A stretch of DNA of 64,000 nt from positions 1 to 64,000 of the forward strand of contig NXFV01000920.1 in the NCBI GenBank assembly GCA_002803225.1. Reading direction: 5' to 3'. The position numbers and the translations under genes were made by a program. The notes beneath the pieces were generated by a model. The model did not search any database. It was not told the origin of the DNA and saw only the letters and a program-made list of their open reading frames with translations. This document shows positions 23,787 through 36,548 of this stretch, one piece after another. Source of the DNA: Gamarada debralockiae (lineage: Eukaryota; Ascomycota; Leotiomycetes; Helotiales; Hyphodiscaceae). Each line of letters starts with the position of its first letter. Position 1 is the stretch's first letter.

Positions 23787-24309
23787 TGAACGAATGTTTC
23801 GGGGATTGAGACGTCCTGCAACCTTCCGGTTGTTGACCGCAGCGACCAGTTTTGGTGGGGAAGCTAGGCTGCGAAGACGGCGACGTTGTGTCAATTGTTG
23901 AAGAGCTTTGAAGGTATTCAAAGAGGATTGTGTTCTACAGAGGGAGACGGAAAAATATGTAGAAAGTCGTAGACAATTCCGGAACATATGAGAGGAGAGA
24001 AGGAGGATTTGGGTTTGAGGTTGGGAGGATGAGTGGGCTTGGTGGGGTGTTTCTGTCGCATGAGCTTTTCTGCTAGGATTACTAGTTCCGGTGATTAAGC
24101 CATGCACTTTCAACATTTACCTTGCTGTGCAAATACCGAGTAGTGTCAGCGCGTTATTAAAATAAACAGCCCAATCTGAACGAGTCCCTGGCCGGTCCCT
24201 GGGTTTTCTTAAGTTTTGGGAATTAGACCGTACGATGTCAATAGCTGAGTTCCTTCGACTGAGGTAGATGAAAAAGAAATATGGTAATGAGTCAAATGCC
24301 CCCACTGTA

Positions 24310-24583
24310 AGATGTTGTACGAAGGTCTGGTTCAAAAGTCCTGCCACGCTAAAAAGCGCCACAATGCCAAGACCCTCTCACCTAGCAACGGCGATAGTGG
24401 CTAGGTGCCTGAAGCAAAGTCGCTCACAGCAATATTTACAGGCTTTCTACACTAAAGCTTGGACACTAAACAGCCTGTAATCCTCCCAATCTTGCAGTGG
24501 CCGCTGTTGCTATGCCAGGCCTGTGACACATCTGTGGCGTTTTTAGCGTGGCAGGACTTTTGAACGAGGCCTTCGTAAGATGC
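24310..24583. mobile_element. MITE-like element with terminal inverted repeats of about 50 bp
   Basis: The left arm (about 24310-24363) and right arm (about 24531-24583) are reverse complements over a core including AGTCCTGCCACGCTAAAAA, with only a few mismatches. The roughly 170 bp between them encode nothing and contain smaller palindromes, such as CACCTAGC paired with GCTAGGTG. Size, ends and lack of coding fit a non-autonomous DNA transposon. I could not identify a target-site duplication with certainty. Confidence 0.65.
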
Positions 24584-25045
24584 TGTAAAATGCCGTAAAA
24601 GGCTAAGTCTCGCATTTCGCTCCCTGGGCATTCTATCCCTACATGAAGCCAGTCCTCATTGAGACTAGCCTTGACACTCCATTTAGAGCAGTCACATGGA
24701 GATTAGATAGGCAGTCACACCCCATAGTGAATTGGAGCGCTTCGACGTCGTCTTGAGCCATTCCCATTCTCATCTGGTTCCTATAGCCTCATTATTTGCA
24801 ACCATGACAGATCGAGAACCACACCAAAGCATGGAATGACATAAGAGGGAATATACGATAATGGTAACGACATTTAATTCACTCCTCTTAAACAGCTCCC
24901 CCACCTCACCTTGTACAACGTGTGATTTGAAGACGCGACTGCTCTTCTGCACAATCCCGTTATTCAAGTACCCATCTTCCTGTTATGCGTTTTCCAACTC
25001 ACTGATACCCCTCCTTTTTTGAAAACCCCACTGAAATTTGTTGCC

Positions 25046-28000
25046 ATGGGAAGAATAAATTGCTTGCCAAGAAAGACAGCAGCTGCAGCCGATCCGCCAG
25101 TGCCTTCGAGACCGATCTTTGCAATCCCTCACCGTCCCAGAGCCGAGTACATAAAGCCGAACGTTCAACCAAATATTGTCCAAATCAACCAACCTAGAGT
25201 TAATCGACAACCACGCCCAGAACAAGCACAGAACGCAATGAACAATGCTGTCCGCCGAGGAGCGGACAGGGGAAATGTACCGCATCGGAAATATATCGAG
25301 ATTTCTGACGATGAGGATTCTGACGACGATGTCATAGCTGTGCCTGCTGTACCCGGACGACAAAGACCAGCCTTCCAACGCAACAATGCTCAGGCCGAAA
25401 TGTCACTTTCCCCCTCCCCCGCTCCGAAAGGCTATGGCTCACCACAGCTTGGTGCTGCTCCGAGTCCCCCAGAGCAAGCCAACCTTGCTGCTCAGGCAGA
25501 TGTAGATATGGATGCGTTCGTTATCGAGGATGGGGATGAGCTCGATGTCAATGATCCACTCCTCGCTCAGTACATGATGGAAGACTTTGCTCGTGAACAC
25601 GACGAACAAGCTGCTCGACCTGCTCAGCTTGCCTACCAGCCACTACAAAACCAGCAAATCGAAGCCCTTCCTCCTATGGTGGAAACCAGAATCCAGTGTA
25701 TCGACCAGGTTCTGGCAGTCTTTCCTGGCATCTGTCGAGACTACGTCACTGAACTTCATACCACCGTTGCACAATCCTCAGACTTTCTCATCGCCCATAT
25801 CCTGGACAAAATCGACAAAGGCACGCACTATCCAAAGGCAAAAGATACGCAAAAGACGCGGAAGAGGAAGAGAGAAATCGACGAAGACGAAGAAGCGGCG
25901 AGGAAGTACGGCTCAGCAGACCGCGTGATTCCTGAGGGGCCTGCAGGCCTCCGACCATACATGTGAGTACATTTATTTTTGGGTTTTCGAGGGTCTGTGG
26001 ACAAAGATACTGCAACTTCTTGGGTGTTCCGTCTGCACAACGCATTGATTCTGGAAAGTTCATGAATTTTATGAGGGAATGGGAGACAAGCGACCACAAA
26101 GCCACTATTCCTCAGGATCTTCGAATCCTCAATCAATTTCTGCCGACTCTTCATCCCTATATTTAGCCTGTGGCGGAGAATTACTGTTTCACTGCCTTAG
26201 GGGCCGCTGATGCTAATTTTTCATAGACGTGGCCTTGTGTCTAAGGACTTTCCAGAAACCCCCATGAATTTCATTGACACTGCTTTGAACCAATCTGGAT
26301 ACAGACTTTTTTCTACATACCGCGTACTTGAGGAGGCTCACCGGACCTATGATGTACGCCGGCCTCCATACAATAAGATCAAGTATCAAAGGAAGATGGA
26401 AGATGAGTACAAGGACGCCAACTTGGAGGGGACGATTCAGCGTATGATGCAGAATATACATCAAACTCAAGAAGTAGAAATTCTCAGAGAACTACAAGCC
26501 GCCAGAAGGATCAGAAAGAAGGCAGAGGCCAAGCGTCAAGCAGAGCTCCAAGCCGAGATCGAAGAAGAGGAAAATGTTCGGAAGGCCGAGGCTGAAGGTA
26601 CCATGTCGGAATGCGGATGTTGTTTCGGCGATTATCCACTAAATCGAATGGTTCACTGTGACAACGACGAGGTAATGCATTGGTTCTGCAGAGGGTGCGC
26701 GAAACAAAATGCGGACACAGAGATTGGAAATTCCAAATATGAACTGCGCTGCATGTCAATGGACGGCTGCTCTTCGGGCTTCTCTCTTGATCAGCGGTAA
26801 GAACTCCAGTCTCACAAGCATGTGTCAAACTGAGTGAATAGAAACCAATTTCTTGATGAGACGACCATCATTGCACTAGAACGCAACGAACAAGAAGCTG
26901 TCTTACGAATGGCGGGCATCGAAAATCTTGCAAGTTGCCCCTTCTGCCCCTATGCAGCAGAGTATCCGCCAATCGAGATCGACCGCGAATTTCGATGTCA
27001 AGCCCCAGATTGTGAAAAGATCAGTTGCCGTCTCTGCAAACTCGAATCGCATATCCCTAAGAGCTGTGAAGAGCATGCAAAAGACACCGGTTTGTCAGTC
27101 AGACGTCAAATAGAGGAAGCTATGTCCGCTGCCCTAATTCGGAAGTGCAATAAATGCGGAACACCGTTTGTTAAAGAGGAAGGATGTAACAAAATGACTT
27201 GTACCCGCAATGGGTGTTACAACGTCCAATGCTACATCTGCTCCAAGTCCTGCCAATATGATCATTTTGATGATACACGGCGAGGTGGTAAGACTGGGAA
27301 CTGCCCATTGTTTGAGAGTGTCGAGGAACGGCACGACAGTGAAGTGAAGAAGGCCGAGAAGGAAGCTCTCGACAAAGTTCGCGCTGAACATCCTGAATAT
27401 ACCGAGGAAGATCTGAAGGTGAAGATGTCCGAGAATGTCAAGAAGGATGATGAGCGACGAAAGGCCAATGATCCCAGAAATCGCAATCTTGCAGCTGGCG
27501 TTGGCTTGCCTGGTCAGTAGACACATATCTCACGTACATCAGGTTATCATTAGGTGCGATTTTTTCCGAGTATCCATTAATTAGATTTTATTTTTTGGTG
27601 GATCCGCCTTATCTACTTCTCTCCACCGCCTTCCGAGCTCTTCTGAGAGTATTGTCGTTGACCAACTCAAAGCCAGATTAGGTGGACCTGCAGCATTAAA
27701 TTATGGGTTCGGACCACCGCCGGTATATCCAGGATTTGTACCAGGAGCACCTCCTGCTGTTCCGAGACCTCTTCGCGAGGGAAGAGCTATACCGGTGCCA
27801 GAATATGCACAAGGTACGCGAGTTGATCTTTCCCGGCTCACTTTGATTCAACGGTTTGCAGCTTAGCGTTGTTCACAACATGAGTTTTCATGCTGGTGTT
27901 CAATGGTCTAAGGCTAACTGAACTGCAGATATCTTTGCCGACGTCAACTTCGATGCTCAGTTCGACGATGACATGTTTGCCGGCCTTTGGGACAACCTTC

Positions 28001-28698
28001 CAGGACTGGGAATGGAGCAGCCAGGTCAAGCAGTAGGTCCGCCACCTCCAGCACCACAATTACGCCCCCAAGCGCAGCGATTTCAAGTTTTGCCACACCG
28101 TGATCCTCAGCCTGCAGCAAACGCGCCAGTACAAGCAGGAGCTCAGGCCGGATACGCCCAGAATCAAGCTCCAGCAATTCTCGCAGTTCCAGTACCTCCA
28201 GCTCAACAGAATATCCCACCTCAAGCATGGCAGTGGAATATCGGACCTTTCGGCCCTGGAATCGCCCTAGGAGGTGCGCAAGCATTTCCGGACTTACCTC
28301 GCCAGTCACCAAGACCAGCGAATCCGGGCAATCAAGCGCAACAAGCTCCAATGGTGTTTAACAACCAGCCTGCCGCCGCCCATGCGCAACGTCTTCGAGA
28401 GGTACAAGAAAGTATTGCAAATCTCCAACAGGGAGTCAACAATATTCAGCCGCTACCTGCGGGAAATATGGGACCCATCGAGTATGCTCAGGAACAGCGA
28501 CGGCAAGTTGAGCAAAGAATGAGAAATTTGGGACATCAGAATATGGCATTCGATGCCATTATTCCACTGCAGGCTCAGCAGGGCGTTGCGATGGCCCGCG
28601 ATGCTGTACAAATGCCAGTAGTAGCAGGAGGGCAAATGCCAAGACATGCTGGTAAGGGAGCGGTTCGTCCCCTCAACCCCCGTAATGGACAAGCGTGA
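25046..28698 (+). CDS. RBR-type E3 ubiquitin ligase, RNF216/Triad3-like, 5 exons
   Basis: Exons are 25046-25962, 26227-26796, 26842-27512, about 27673 (or 27694)-27813, and 27929-28698, for about 1,015-1,022 residues. The N-terminal third is acidic and disordered with SDDEDSDDD, a SUMO-interaction-like context. A coiled coil (about 430-480) precedes the RBR module: RING1 starts CGCCFGDYPLNRM, the IBR has SCPFCPYAAEYPP, and RING2 has CNKCGTPFVKEEGCNKMTC. The Cys of EGCNKM should be the catalytic thioester residue. This RING1 type with CxCCF and CDN...HWFCRGC resembles RNF216. The tail is Pro/Gln/Ala-rich. The acceptor of intron 3 is ambiguous (caaag at 27672 or tgcag at 27693, same phase). Start ATG has a strong gccATGG context. 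Confidence 0.88.
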
Positions 28699-29255
28699 GC
28701 GATAGGCTAGACCTGGTGGGCAGTTTATTAACTCCCACAAATATTTTACGAATTTGGACGAAGGAAGATCACGGAGGAGGATTGGAGCGGGTTGTTTCAT
28801 GAATTGGGGATATTTGCTTTTGGCATTGTTAGCTGCATAGCAGAAAGAGGGCGTTCAGGGCTGGAGCATCAGATACCCATTTTAGGATTTCATTGAGAAG
28901 TTTGTGTTTATGAGGTCTTCATTTTGCAGTTTTGCAGCTGCTTTGGCCACGCTCTTGACATTTGATATTTGGCATTTTGGGACCACGGTCGAATAGCATT
29001 CTGATAGACGATTAATGACTTGAATCCCTTCCGATTCTGACTCTCCTGTCCCATTTCTGTACCCTCAGAATGCAGTACTAGCACTACCTCTTGCCTTTCT
29101 CTGACTTGAATCATCTCAAAATATTCTCTACCGTCCTGGAGCCTCATTTTTGCCCAAACTACTCAAGCAAGGTGTCTAGTTCCTGCTCGAATGGGGCGTT
29201 GGTGTCCATCCAAGCATTCTTGCTCGAATAGGGACCTCGTCTTCTTCCTCCAGTT

Positions 29256-30050
29256 TCAAGTATCATGGTTCTTCTTTGCTTTCCCTTCCTCGATCCACGT
29301 CTCAAGTATGAATTCCCCAGCCTCCACAGCCCTAACCGGAAAACTCCTAACACCACCCAAATCACTCCCAATCCGCTCGCTACTGCCCTTCTCTCCAGTC
29401 TGCAACGACGGCTCGGATGGTACCCAAGGTTGAGGATGCTACAATATGTCCATTAGCACAATCTCTCATCTCCCCACGGCATGGAAGGTAGAACACACCC
29501 CAATAGGCGGCTCAGCACTATCCTTCAATTCCACCACAACAGTATACGTGCAACCCTCCGGTAACTCCCCCAACTTCCCCCCGCAATATGCCAATTTCCT
29601 AATCGCAGCCCTCAACTGCTCTTCCACATCAACAGCACTAACACCTACCCCCCTAAACCCCTCCTCGCCCTCCCCTCCATCGCCATCTCGAACAAACTCA
29701 GTAAACTTCTCCCTCTCAGGCACAACGGGAAACCGTTCAACATCAAATACAAACCGTTCCATCACCTCCCCTTGCTGCGAATATATAACAAAAACCACTC
29801 GTTTGACAGTTCCCTTGAGCATTTGGACCTGGATCGCGGCCACGGAATCCAGGATCCAGCGGCATACTTTTGGATGTCGGGACTGCCGCACAGGGAAGTT
29901 GTAGGCGCGTGTTAGGAGGAAGGTCTGGGGTGGGTAGAGGGAGCGCTCATAGAGGATTGTGTGGAAGGCAACTACGAGGAAGTCGGAGAGGGTGGTGTAA
30001 AGGGAGTTGGCGGTGGTTAGGAGGAGGGGCTTTGGTGGGAGTGGTGGCAT
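29256..30050 (-). CDS. rev7: Rev7/Mad2B HORMA-domain protein, 2 exons
   Basis: Exons 30050-29478 and 29438-29256 give 251 residues. The intron is only 39 bp with a weak gtgggg donor, but phase and the branch-like GCTAAT fit, and the joined frame stays protein-like (HPQPWVPSEPS). Residues about 15-100 show the HORMA fold of Rev7: DFLVVAFHTILYERSLYPP, then YNFPVRQSRHPKVCRWI and RFVFDVERFPVVP. Rev7 is the accessory subunit of DNA polymerase zeta in translesion synthesis and also acts in repair-pathway choice. Its length is usual for filamentous fungi. It is divergent from the importin gene, with starts 327 bp apart. Confidence 0.92.
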
Positions 30051-30376
30051 TGTGAGTTGAGATCGTAGTGATTCAAGGCTCCGGAGAGGAAAGTTGAGAA
30101 GAGGGAAGACATTCAGATTAGACTTTGAAGAACATGGGAATTCAAAACTACTTCTTTCATCATTATCGTATGTTGTTGCGAGTAAACAAGTGAATTTCCT
30201 CGAGGTATCGCAGATCTTATCTGAATGGGGGGTTTCTCGTCAGGAAGACGCGCCTTAAAAGTTTCGCGCGTCAGGTCCCTGTCAAACCATCTCCTCGAAA
30301 AAAATCTCATTACGCGCATGCAACACCCCGTTTCTTCCACAACCTGGAAATCAGCCAAATAAATACCCCCGCAGCC

Positions 30377-33300
30377 ATGGCGGCAACAATGGAAGACCAA
30401 CTCCTGCAACTCCTGGCCGACACGCAACTGCCCGCCGAAGGGCCCCGCAAACAAGCCGAGCTACATCTGCAACAAGCGCAAACCAATCCAGCTTTCCCTT
30501 CTAGTTTGACAGCGATAGCTAGTCATGCGAGTGTTAGCCCTGAGATTCGACAAAGTGCATTGTTGGTGTTAAGGACGTTTGTGGAGCGCAATTGGGCGGT
30601 TGTTGATGAGGATGGGAATAGAGCTGCTGTGCAGATTGAGGAGCCGACGAAGGAGTTATTACGGGTGCAGATACTTGAGTTGGCGACGAGTAATGAGGCG
30701 GATAGGAAGATTAAGAGTGCTGCGAGGTAGGTTTTGCACGTTTGTTGCATGGAAGATGGCTTGCTAATGAGTTGGTCGATAGTTACGTCGTTAGCAAAAT
30801 CGCCAACGTCGATTTCCCTGATCAATGGCCGAATCTACTTCCTGCCCTCCTACATCTTATTCCGAATGCGACTGAAGGACAGTTACATGGTGCTCTCAAA
30901 GTGCTGTCAGACCTCGTCGAGGATAGCTTGAGCGAAGACCAGTTCTTCTCTGTTGCACGCGATATTGTCAACACAGTCTACAACGTTGCAGTCAACACGA
31001 CCCGAAAATCTATTCTCCGCGCCCTAGCGGTCTCAGTTTTCCGAGGCTGTTTCGACATAATGGATATGGTGAAGGACGAGCACGGACAAGATGTTAGGAA
31101 CTTCGCAGACGAGGCTCTGAAAGCTTGGTCTCCGTTCTTCATGGAGATCATGAAGATGGGTTTGCCTCCAAGGCCTAAAGCAGATGATGAAGGCTACGAA
31201 AGTGCGAGAGGCGATCAGCCGGATGTTTGGAGAGGCATCATTGCGTTGAAGTTGCAGGTTGTGAAGACTCTGATGAAGATTCGATCTGTGTTTCCACAAC
31301 TGCTGCTTCCGCAAAGTCCTGTGCTTTTCAGTGCCACGTGGGAGGAACTTTCGCTGCTTCAGGACTCGTATAAGGATATGTATGTGGACAATGATGAGCA
31401 GGGACGACTTGAAGATGCAGATGGGTTGCCGTACACCCTCGATTTCTTGGTCTTGGAGGAGCTCGACTTCTTACAATCCTGCTTGCGGGCACCTCCTGTG
31501 CAAAAGGAATTGGAGGCACAATTACAAGCACACGGTGGTGTTTCTGCAACTCCCTGGGTTATGGATGTCATGAAATTGGCTGTTGGATATGCCCAAATTC
31601 CAAAGGAGGAAGAAGATCTATGGGATATTGATGTTAACCTATTCTTGGCGGAGGAGACATCTGTAACGGCAAACTACACAGCTCGTACTGCATGCGGTGA
31701 TTTGCTGATCAAATTGGGCGAATGGCTGCACCAGGGTGCTCTGGAAGGATTGTTGGCATACACTCAAGCTCTATTTCCTTCCGAAGGCGCTACTTGGAGA
31801 ACACGAGAGGCATCCTTGTTCCTTCTTACACAGCTTATGAACGATTTCTTAGATGTGGAAAAGACAGTGGCTCCTGAAGTCGCAGGCCAATATTTGGGAT
31901 TGATCGACTACGCCATCAACCGAACAGAGGAACCTCTTCTGAGAGCTCGTGGCTATCTCGTAGCTGGTATTCTCGTTCAGAGCATTCCAGACGTGGCACT
32001 TGGACTATTGGACCGTACCATCAAGGCTGTCAATGCTGACGAGGCTGAAGTTGTCAAAGTTTCTTGCATTAAAGCTCTTCAAGGATTCATCAAAGCGCGC
32101 ACAGTACCAGCCGATCGCCAGGTCCCCATTGTTGCCTCGATATCCGAGTTCTTGTATGCAAAGGATCTCACAGACCTCGAGGATGCCGACGATCTTCTCG
32201 TCACTTTAGTTGAGTCGCTCAGATCCGCGATTGGATTAGATTCCATGATCACTATTTCCGGAGATAGTGGAGCTCTTGATCTTCTTTTCGTTCTTGCGAA
32301 GCATGGTGCAGCCAACTTCCAATTGACTCAATTGGTCAGCGAGACTTTTGAGGATATTGTTGGGACTATGTCTGGTAGTGAGGCATACTCGGCTTTGTGC
32401 GGGAAGGTTCTGCCCTCCTTGACAGGTGCTTTTGATGTTGGTACTATGACTGAGGATGATCCTTTGGTTGAGGTATGTGGTTTTCTACCGACTCTAGACT
32501 CATACTAATTTTGTTCTAGCTCGCAATGGAACTCCTTACAGTTCTCACAGAAAACGGATCTGAACCGCTTCCTCCTGGATATGTTGCAGCTGCCTTGCCG
32601 AAGTTGAATCGTCTGTTGATGGCTACTTCCGAAGGAGGCATTCTGCGACCTGGTGTTGAGGCAATCAAGTTTATGCTCATGCATGATCACCAACAAGTCT
32701 TCGCGTGGCACGATGAGGCAAACCGATCAGGCCTTGAAGTTTGTCTCATTATCATCGACAGACTTCTCGGCCCTACCATGGAAGACAATGCAGCTTCCGA
32801 AGTCGGTGGCCTTGCTGCTGAACTTGTTGAGAAGGCTGGCCAAGAGCGCCTTGGACCTTATTTGGAGCAGTTATTGAAAGCCGTCGCTACACGCCTTGCT
32901 ACAGCTGAAGCTGCTCCCTTCATTCAATCATTGATCTTGGTCTTCGCTCGACTTTCGTTGGTCGGAGCTCAAGATGTTGTGACGTTCTTGACGCAGATTG
33001 AGATCAATGGCCAGGGTGGATTGCAAGTCGTTTTGAGCAAATGGTTGGAGAACTCGATAAATTTTGCCGGATATGATGAGATTCGACAGAAGTAAGCTTC
33101 TCCGCCCTTATTTTCGTACTTCGCTAATTCTGTAGTGTCATTGCCCTCTCGAAATTGTACAGCTTGAACGACCCACGAGTCGTCCAAACTATGGTCAAGG
33201 GCGATCTCATAATTCCCGTCAGCGACCGAATTAGAACTAGATCGCAATCCAAGAATAGTACACACCCCTATCATCGCGCTACAAAATCTAAAGCTAATAA

Positions 33301-33695
33301 CCCTAGATCCCGATCAATACACTATCATTCCCGCACCTCTTAAAATCATCAAAGTCCTAATCGAAGAGCTTCTCTCCGCCTCCGGCGTGCAAAATGCTGC
33401 TGCCCAAGCTGCCGCTGCAGCAGCGGAATTCGCTGACGAAGAAGGTGATGATGATGGATGGGAAGATGTGTCCCCCAATACCCTTGATCTCGGACTCGGC
33501 TCTACGAAGGCGGAACTCATGGCTTGGGGCGAGGGACAGGGAAGTTTTGTTCGCCAGAGAGATGATGAGACGCAGGCCTATCTTACGGAGTTCTTCATCA
33601 AGGCTAGTAGGGAGAATATTGCGGGGTTTAATGAGCTTTATGGAGCTTTGACTGAGGAGGAGAAGATGAAGTTGAATGAGCTTGCTCAGCAGTAA
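30377..33695 (+). CDS. kap114: Importin of the Kap114/importin-9 family, 5 exons
   Basis: Exons 30377-30726, 30783-32472, 32520-33091, 33136-33257 and 33307-33695 give 1,040 residues, the usual length for this karyopherin. Phases agree at every junction, and introns are 44-56 bp with CTAAT branch sites. The N-terminus carries an importin-beta N domain (RKQAELHLQQAQTNPAF, then IRQSALLVLRTFVERNW and DFPDQWPNLLP). HEAT-type helices fill the rest, with a final acidic loop (DEEGDDDGWEDV) typical of importin-9. Family members import TBP and core histones. An in-frame ATG 12 bases downstream could also serve as start. Confidence 0.93.
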
Positions 33696-35543
33696 GATTC
33701 GCGGGGGATGGTAGATATGGGGATGCTGTTTTCGATGGGGGAAGACTGGGTGGCAAATAAGTTCGTGATAGGCGGCTTTTGTAGATTTCTTTTCTGAGAT
33801 TGGCACAGATGACCTAGTGGCATCAGCATGGTGGCGTAGCATCTTGTCTTCTCTCTTTCTCTGACGATTGACGATATCATTCGCCATCGCAAGAGCTGCG
33901 TGGTGGGTAGATTTATGAATTAGGATGATTAATGAAATAAGACATTTAACATGATGATACGTTGCCGGGACTCTTTTCTGTAATTTTCTTTCCCCCGAAG
34001 AGTAATTCCAAACAAGGTCGCCGCGGCTACGACTTGTCCAACTGGAATCAAATAGTTTCAAGAATTGACAACTTTTTCCTAACAAAAATTCCACAGCAAC
34101 TGAGACTCACCGAGATCACAAGTCGTCTGATCACTCGTTTTCCATCGTCGTTGTCACCTACAATGTCGTTGTCGTTCTCTTTTTGATCGTCGTCCCCTTC
34201 CTCAAGTGCAGACTTTCTCTATTCCTTGCCCCGGGCAAGGGCCTCTTCTGAATTTCTCCTGGGCTCCTTATGCTGGCTGTCTGGCAATATTTCACAACCC
34301 GTTCCCGTCCTATCATATTCGATCATTTGTAATACCTCCTCTATACCAAGATATGTCTTCGTTTTTTCCTGCTCATTAAACCCCATGGTATCAGCTCCAC
34401 ATTGGTGGCACAAATGGAATTTTTTCCTCGTCCATCTGCAGCACCGATTGTCTCCAATACAGCGCCAATACAATGGATTTTATCGAGATGATAGGGGAAG
34501 ATGGTCAACTACACCCCTTTTCATCATTCAACAATTTCAGGAACCCAGAGTCACGATGGCCATGGAAATTCGCCACCAGCTGCACCGCATCAAGATTATT
34601 CGAACAGTTTCAACAATTCAAGGCTGGAACGGACATGATAATATACAAGTTTCTTCCGAAGCTTTATCAAAATGGATGACGGATCAGAATGCCTTTGCCT
34701 GTCTCTCTTTGCCTTCCTCTTCCATACCCTCACACTCAGCCGCCTTGCCGGCCAATTCCTTGACTCGTCCTCCGATGCCACTCGCTGCGGGCTCACCGGT
34801 CTTCTGTTGGTTTGCGCTCTGTTGCCCATTCAGTATCATTCACTTAAGTCACTCCTAACAATGCTTGATTTAAGTCTATTCGGTGGCCTTTGATAGGTAA
34901 TTGGGATGTCATATCCAGTTAAGGCAGAATCACGACACGAAATTGAAGGCGAGGGACGATTGCTTACCTTTATCTCATCAATCCAGCCTTTGTATCATTT
35001 GTCCCGCTCTCTTGCAATTCCTTCGATCCTCTTACGTTCCTGATACTCCTCGACGTATCCTTGGGCGTTGGGCGTGCCCATTGAGAATGGATGCAGAGTT
35101 GGAGTCGTCAGAAGACATATTGGTTTTCTTTCAAAGATAGAAGATTTGGGTAGTTGTAGTAGCTGTAATAAAGGAAATAGGAAAGTTTTTTTTAGTATAC
35201 TTTGAGAAGAGGAGGTGAAGATGGTGATGTCATTTTAGCTCGACATTGTCATGGACTAACTTTTAAGGACGATTGAAAGGCTGAGGTGTGAGCTTCAGAC
35301 ATTTGTCAAAGCCATTATGGATAGATGTATAGAATTTACTTCTTCAAACAGAAAGCCACAGTTCATAAAAGTTTTAGAATTAAGATAGGATGCCATGCCA
35401 TTCATTAACTTGTGGAGTGAGTTAATCGACCTATGTTTGACATGGTCCGACAGGATCCTCCCAACACTCTTGGCTTGAGCCCACTGGGATAAGGCTTGAG
35501 CTTTTGAACCTGTCCCGTTATTTATATTACACTTATATGGATT
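33696..35543. other. Interval with only gene relics
   Basis: Past the importin gene no full gene is supported. On the minus strand, at about 34960-35110 and 34685-34825, are short protein-like pieces rich in Gly, Gln and Glu (for example GYVEEYQERKRIEGIA and GGRVKELAGKAAECEG), separated by a gtaagc donor. They recall small stress/CsbD-like proteins, but in-frame stops prevent a clean model. Confidence 0.35.
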
Positions 35544-35650
35544 TAAAAAAAAGAAAAAGAAAAAAGAGAAAAAGAAAAAAGAGAAAAAGAAAAAAGAGGA
35601 AAAGAAAAAAGAGAAAAAGAAAAAAGAGAAAAAGAAAAAAAAAAAAAAGA
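35544..35650. repeat. Purine-only 15-bp tandem repeat
   Basis: About seven units of a 15-base A/G pattern (GAGAAAAAGAAAAAA) end in a poly-A run. The opposite strand is a pyrimidine tract. In the plus frame it would read as Lys/Arg repeats, but it is best treated as a simple repeat, possibly the tail of the element noted at 35540-35860. Confidence 0.85.
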
Positions 35651-36147
35651 GATTTGAAGGTGGCTTCCGTGAGAGTTCTGGGCTAGTAGCTCGCTTAACC
35701 CGGCTGCTGCCGCCAAAATACATCGAATACAATCAGAGAAACAAAAGAAGTAGTCGACCCAGACGGGACTCGAACTATTTTCAACGTTAGAATGAAGCTT
35801 CGAGGTTTCTAGAAAGTGTTCTACGTACCCCGCAATCTTTGCCATGTCCCAATTGGGCCGGAAAGCAACGCCTTACCATTCTGAATATAGGAGTCAGTAC
35901 GTAAGACAGAACTTTTTAGGTAAGAAGGAAAGCGTAACCGCAGAAGTAAAGCTTCAGAGGAAAGCCCCAAGGCCGCAAGCGAAGGTTGAAGTGATTTAGA
36001 AGATTTAGGGGTACTCACAGGCCACCAGGCCGATGTTTGCCTCAAGAACAAACTTTTAAACCAAAATTTCCTTATTTGGACTTATTAAACTATTAACAAT
36101 TTTTCACATAAGTGGGCCGGCTTACTCGCCTATTTACGGAGGTACGC

Positions 36148-36548
36148 TCAGCTACGGTGGCGTTGGGGGTAGGTTGTGTTACACCGCCCTCTTCGGCAGT
36201 GGGAAGTTGCCGATTTTGGCACGTGCACCAACACCAAAAATCGCCGGGCGCGTTACACCAGTACAAGCTAGTCTAGCAAGGTTTACTCGGATTTTTGAGA
36301 AGGATATGGACCAAAGGATGATTCAGCATATGTATGATTATTATACTAAAAGACTATGGGATTGTAGGAGAGCTAGAGGTCAAATGACAAAGTATTAGTT
36401 ATATAATTTTTTGGGTGTTGGCGCACGTGCCAAAATCGGCAACTTCCCACTGCACCGAAGAGACCGCCTTTGTTCTGCCCATACACTTTCTGAGTGGCAG
36501 AACCAGGCGGTGTGACATAACTTACCCCTAACACCACCGTACACGCCC
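36148..36548. mobile_element. MITE-like element with about 100-bp inverted repeats
   Basis: The left arm (36148-36240) and right arm (about 36412-36548) are reverse complements, sharing GTGCCAAAATCGGCAACTTC and CCACTG...CCGAAGAG blocks. The right arm carries an extra stretch of about 45 bp that is itself a hairpin (TTCTGCC paired with GGCAGAA). The 170-bp interior holds a short frame without a recognisable domain. The structure fits a non-autonomous DNA transposon with a nested insertion or duplication in one arm. Confidence 0.6.

Noticed and set aside
34226..34858. Plus-strand frame of 210 codons
   Set aside because: No domain, odd composition, and the opposite strand holds the more protein-like fragments.
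35504..35686. Lys/Arg-rich small protein
   Set aside because: The frame is a by-product of the purine simple repeat.
35757..35860. Functional tRNA gene on the minus strand
   Set aside because: Only the T-loop-like sequence fits; the T stem and acceptor stem cannot pair.
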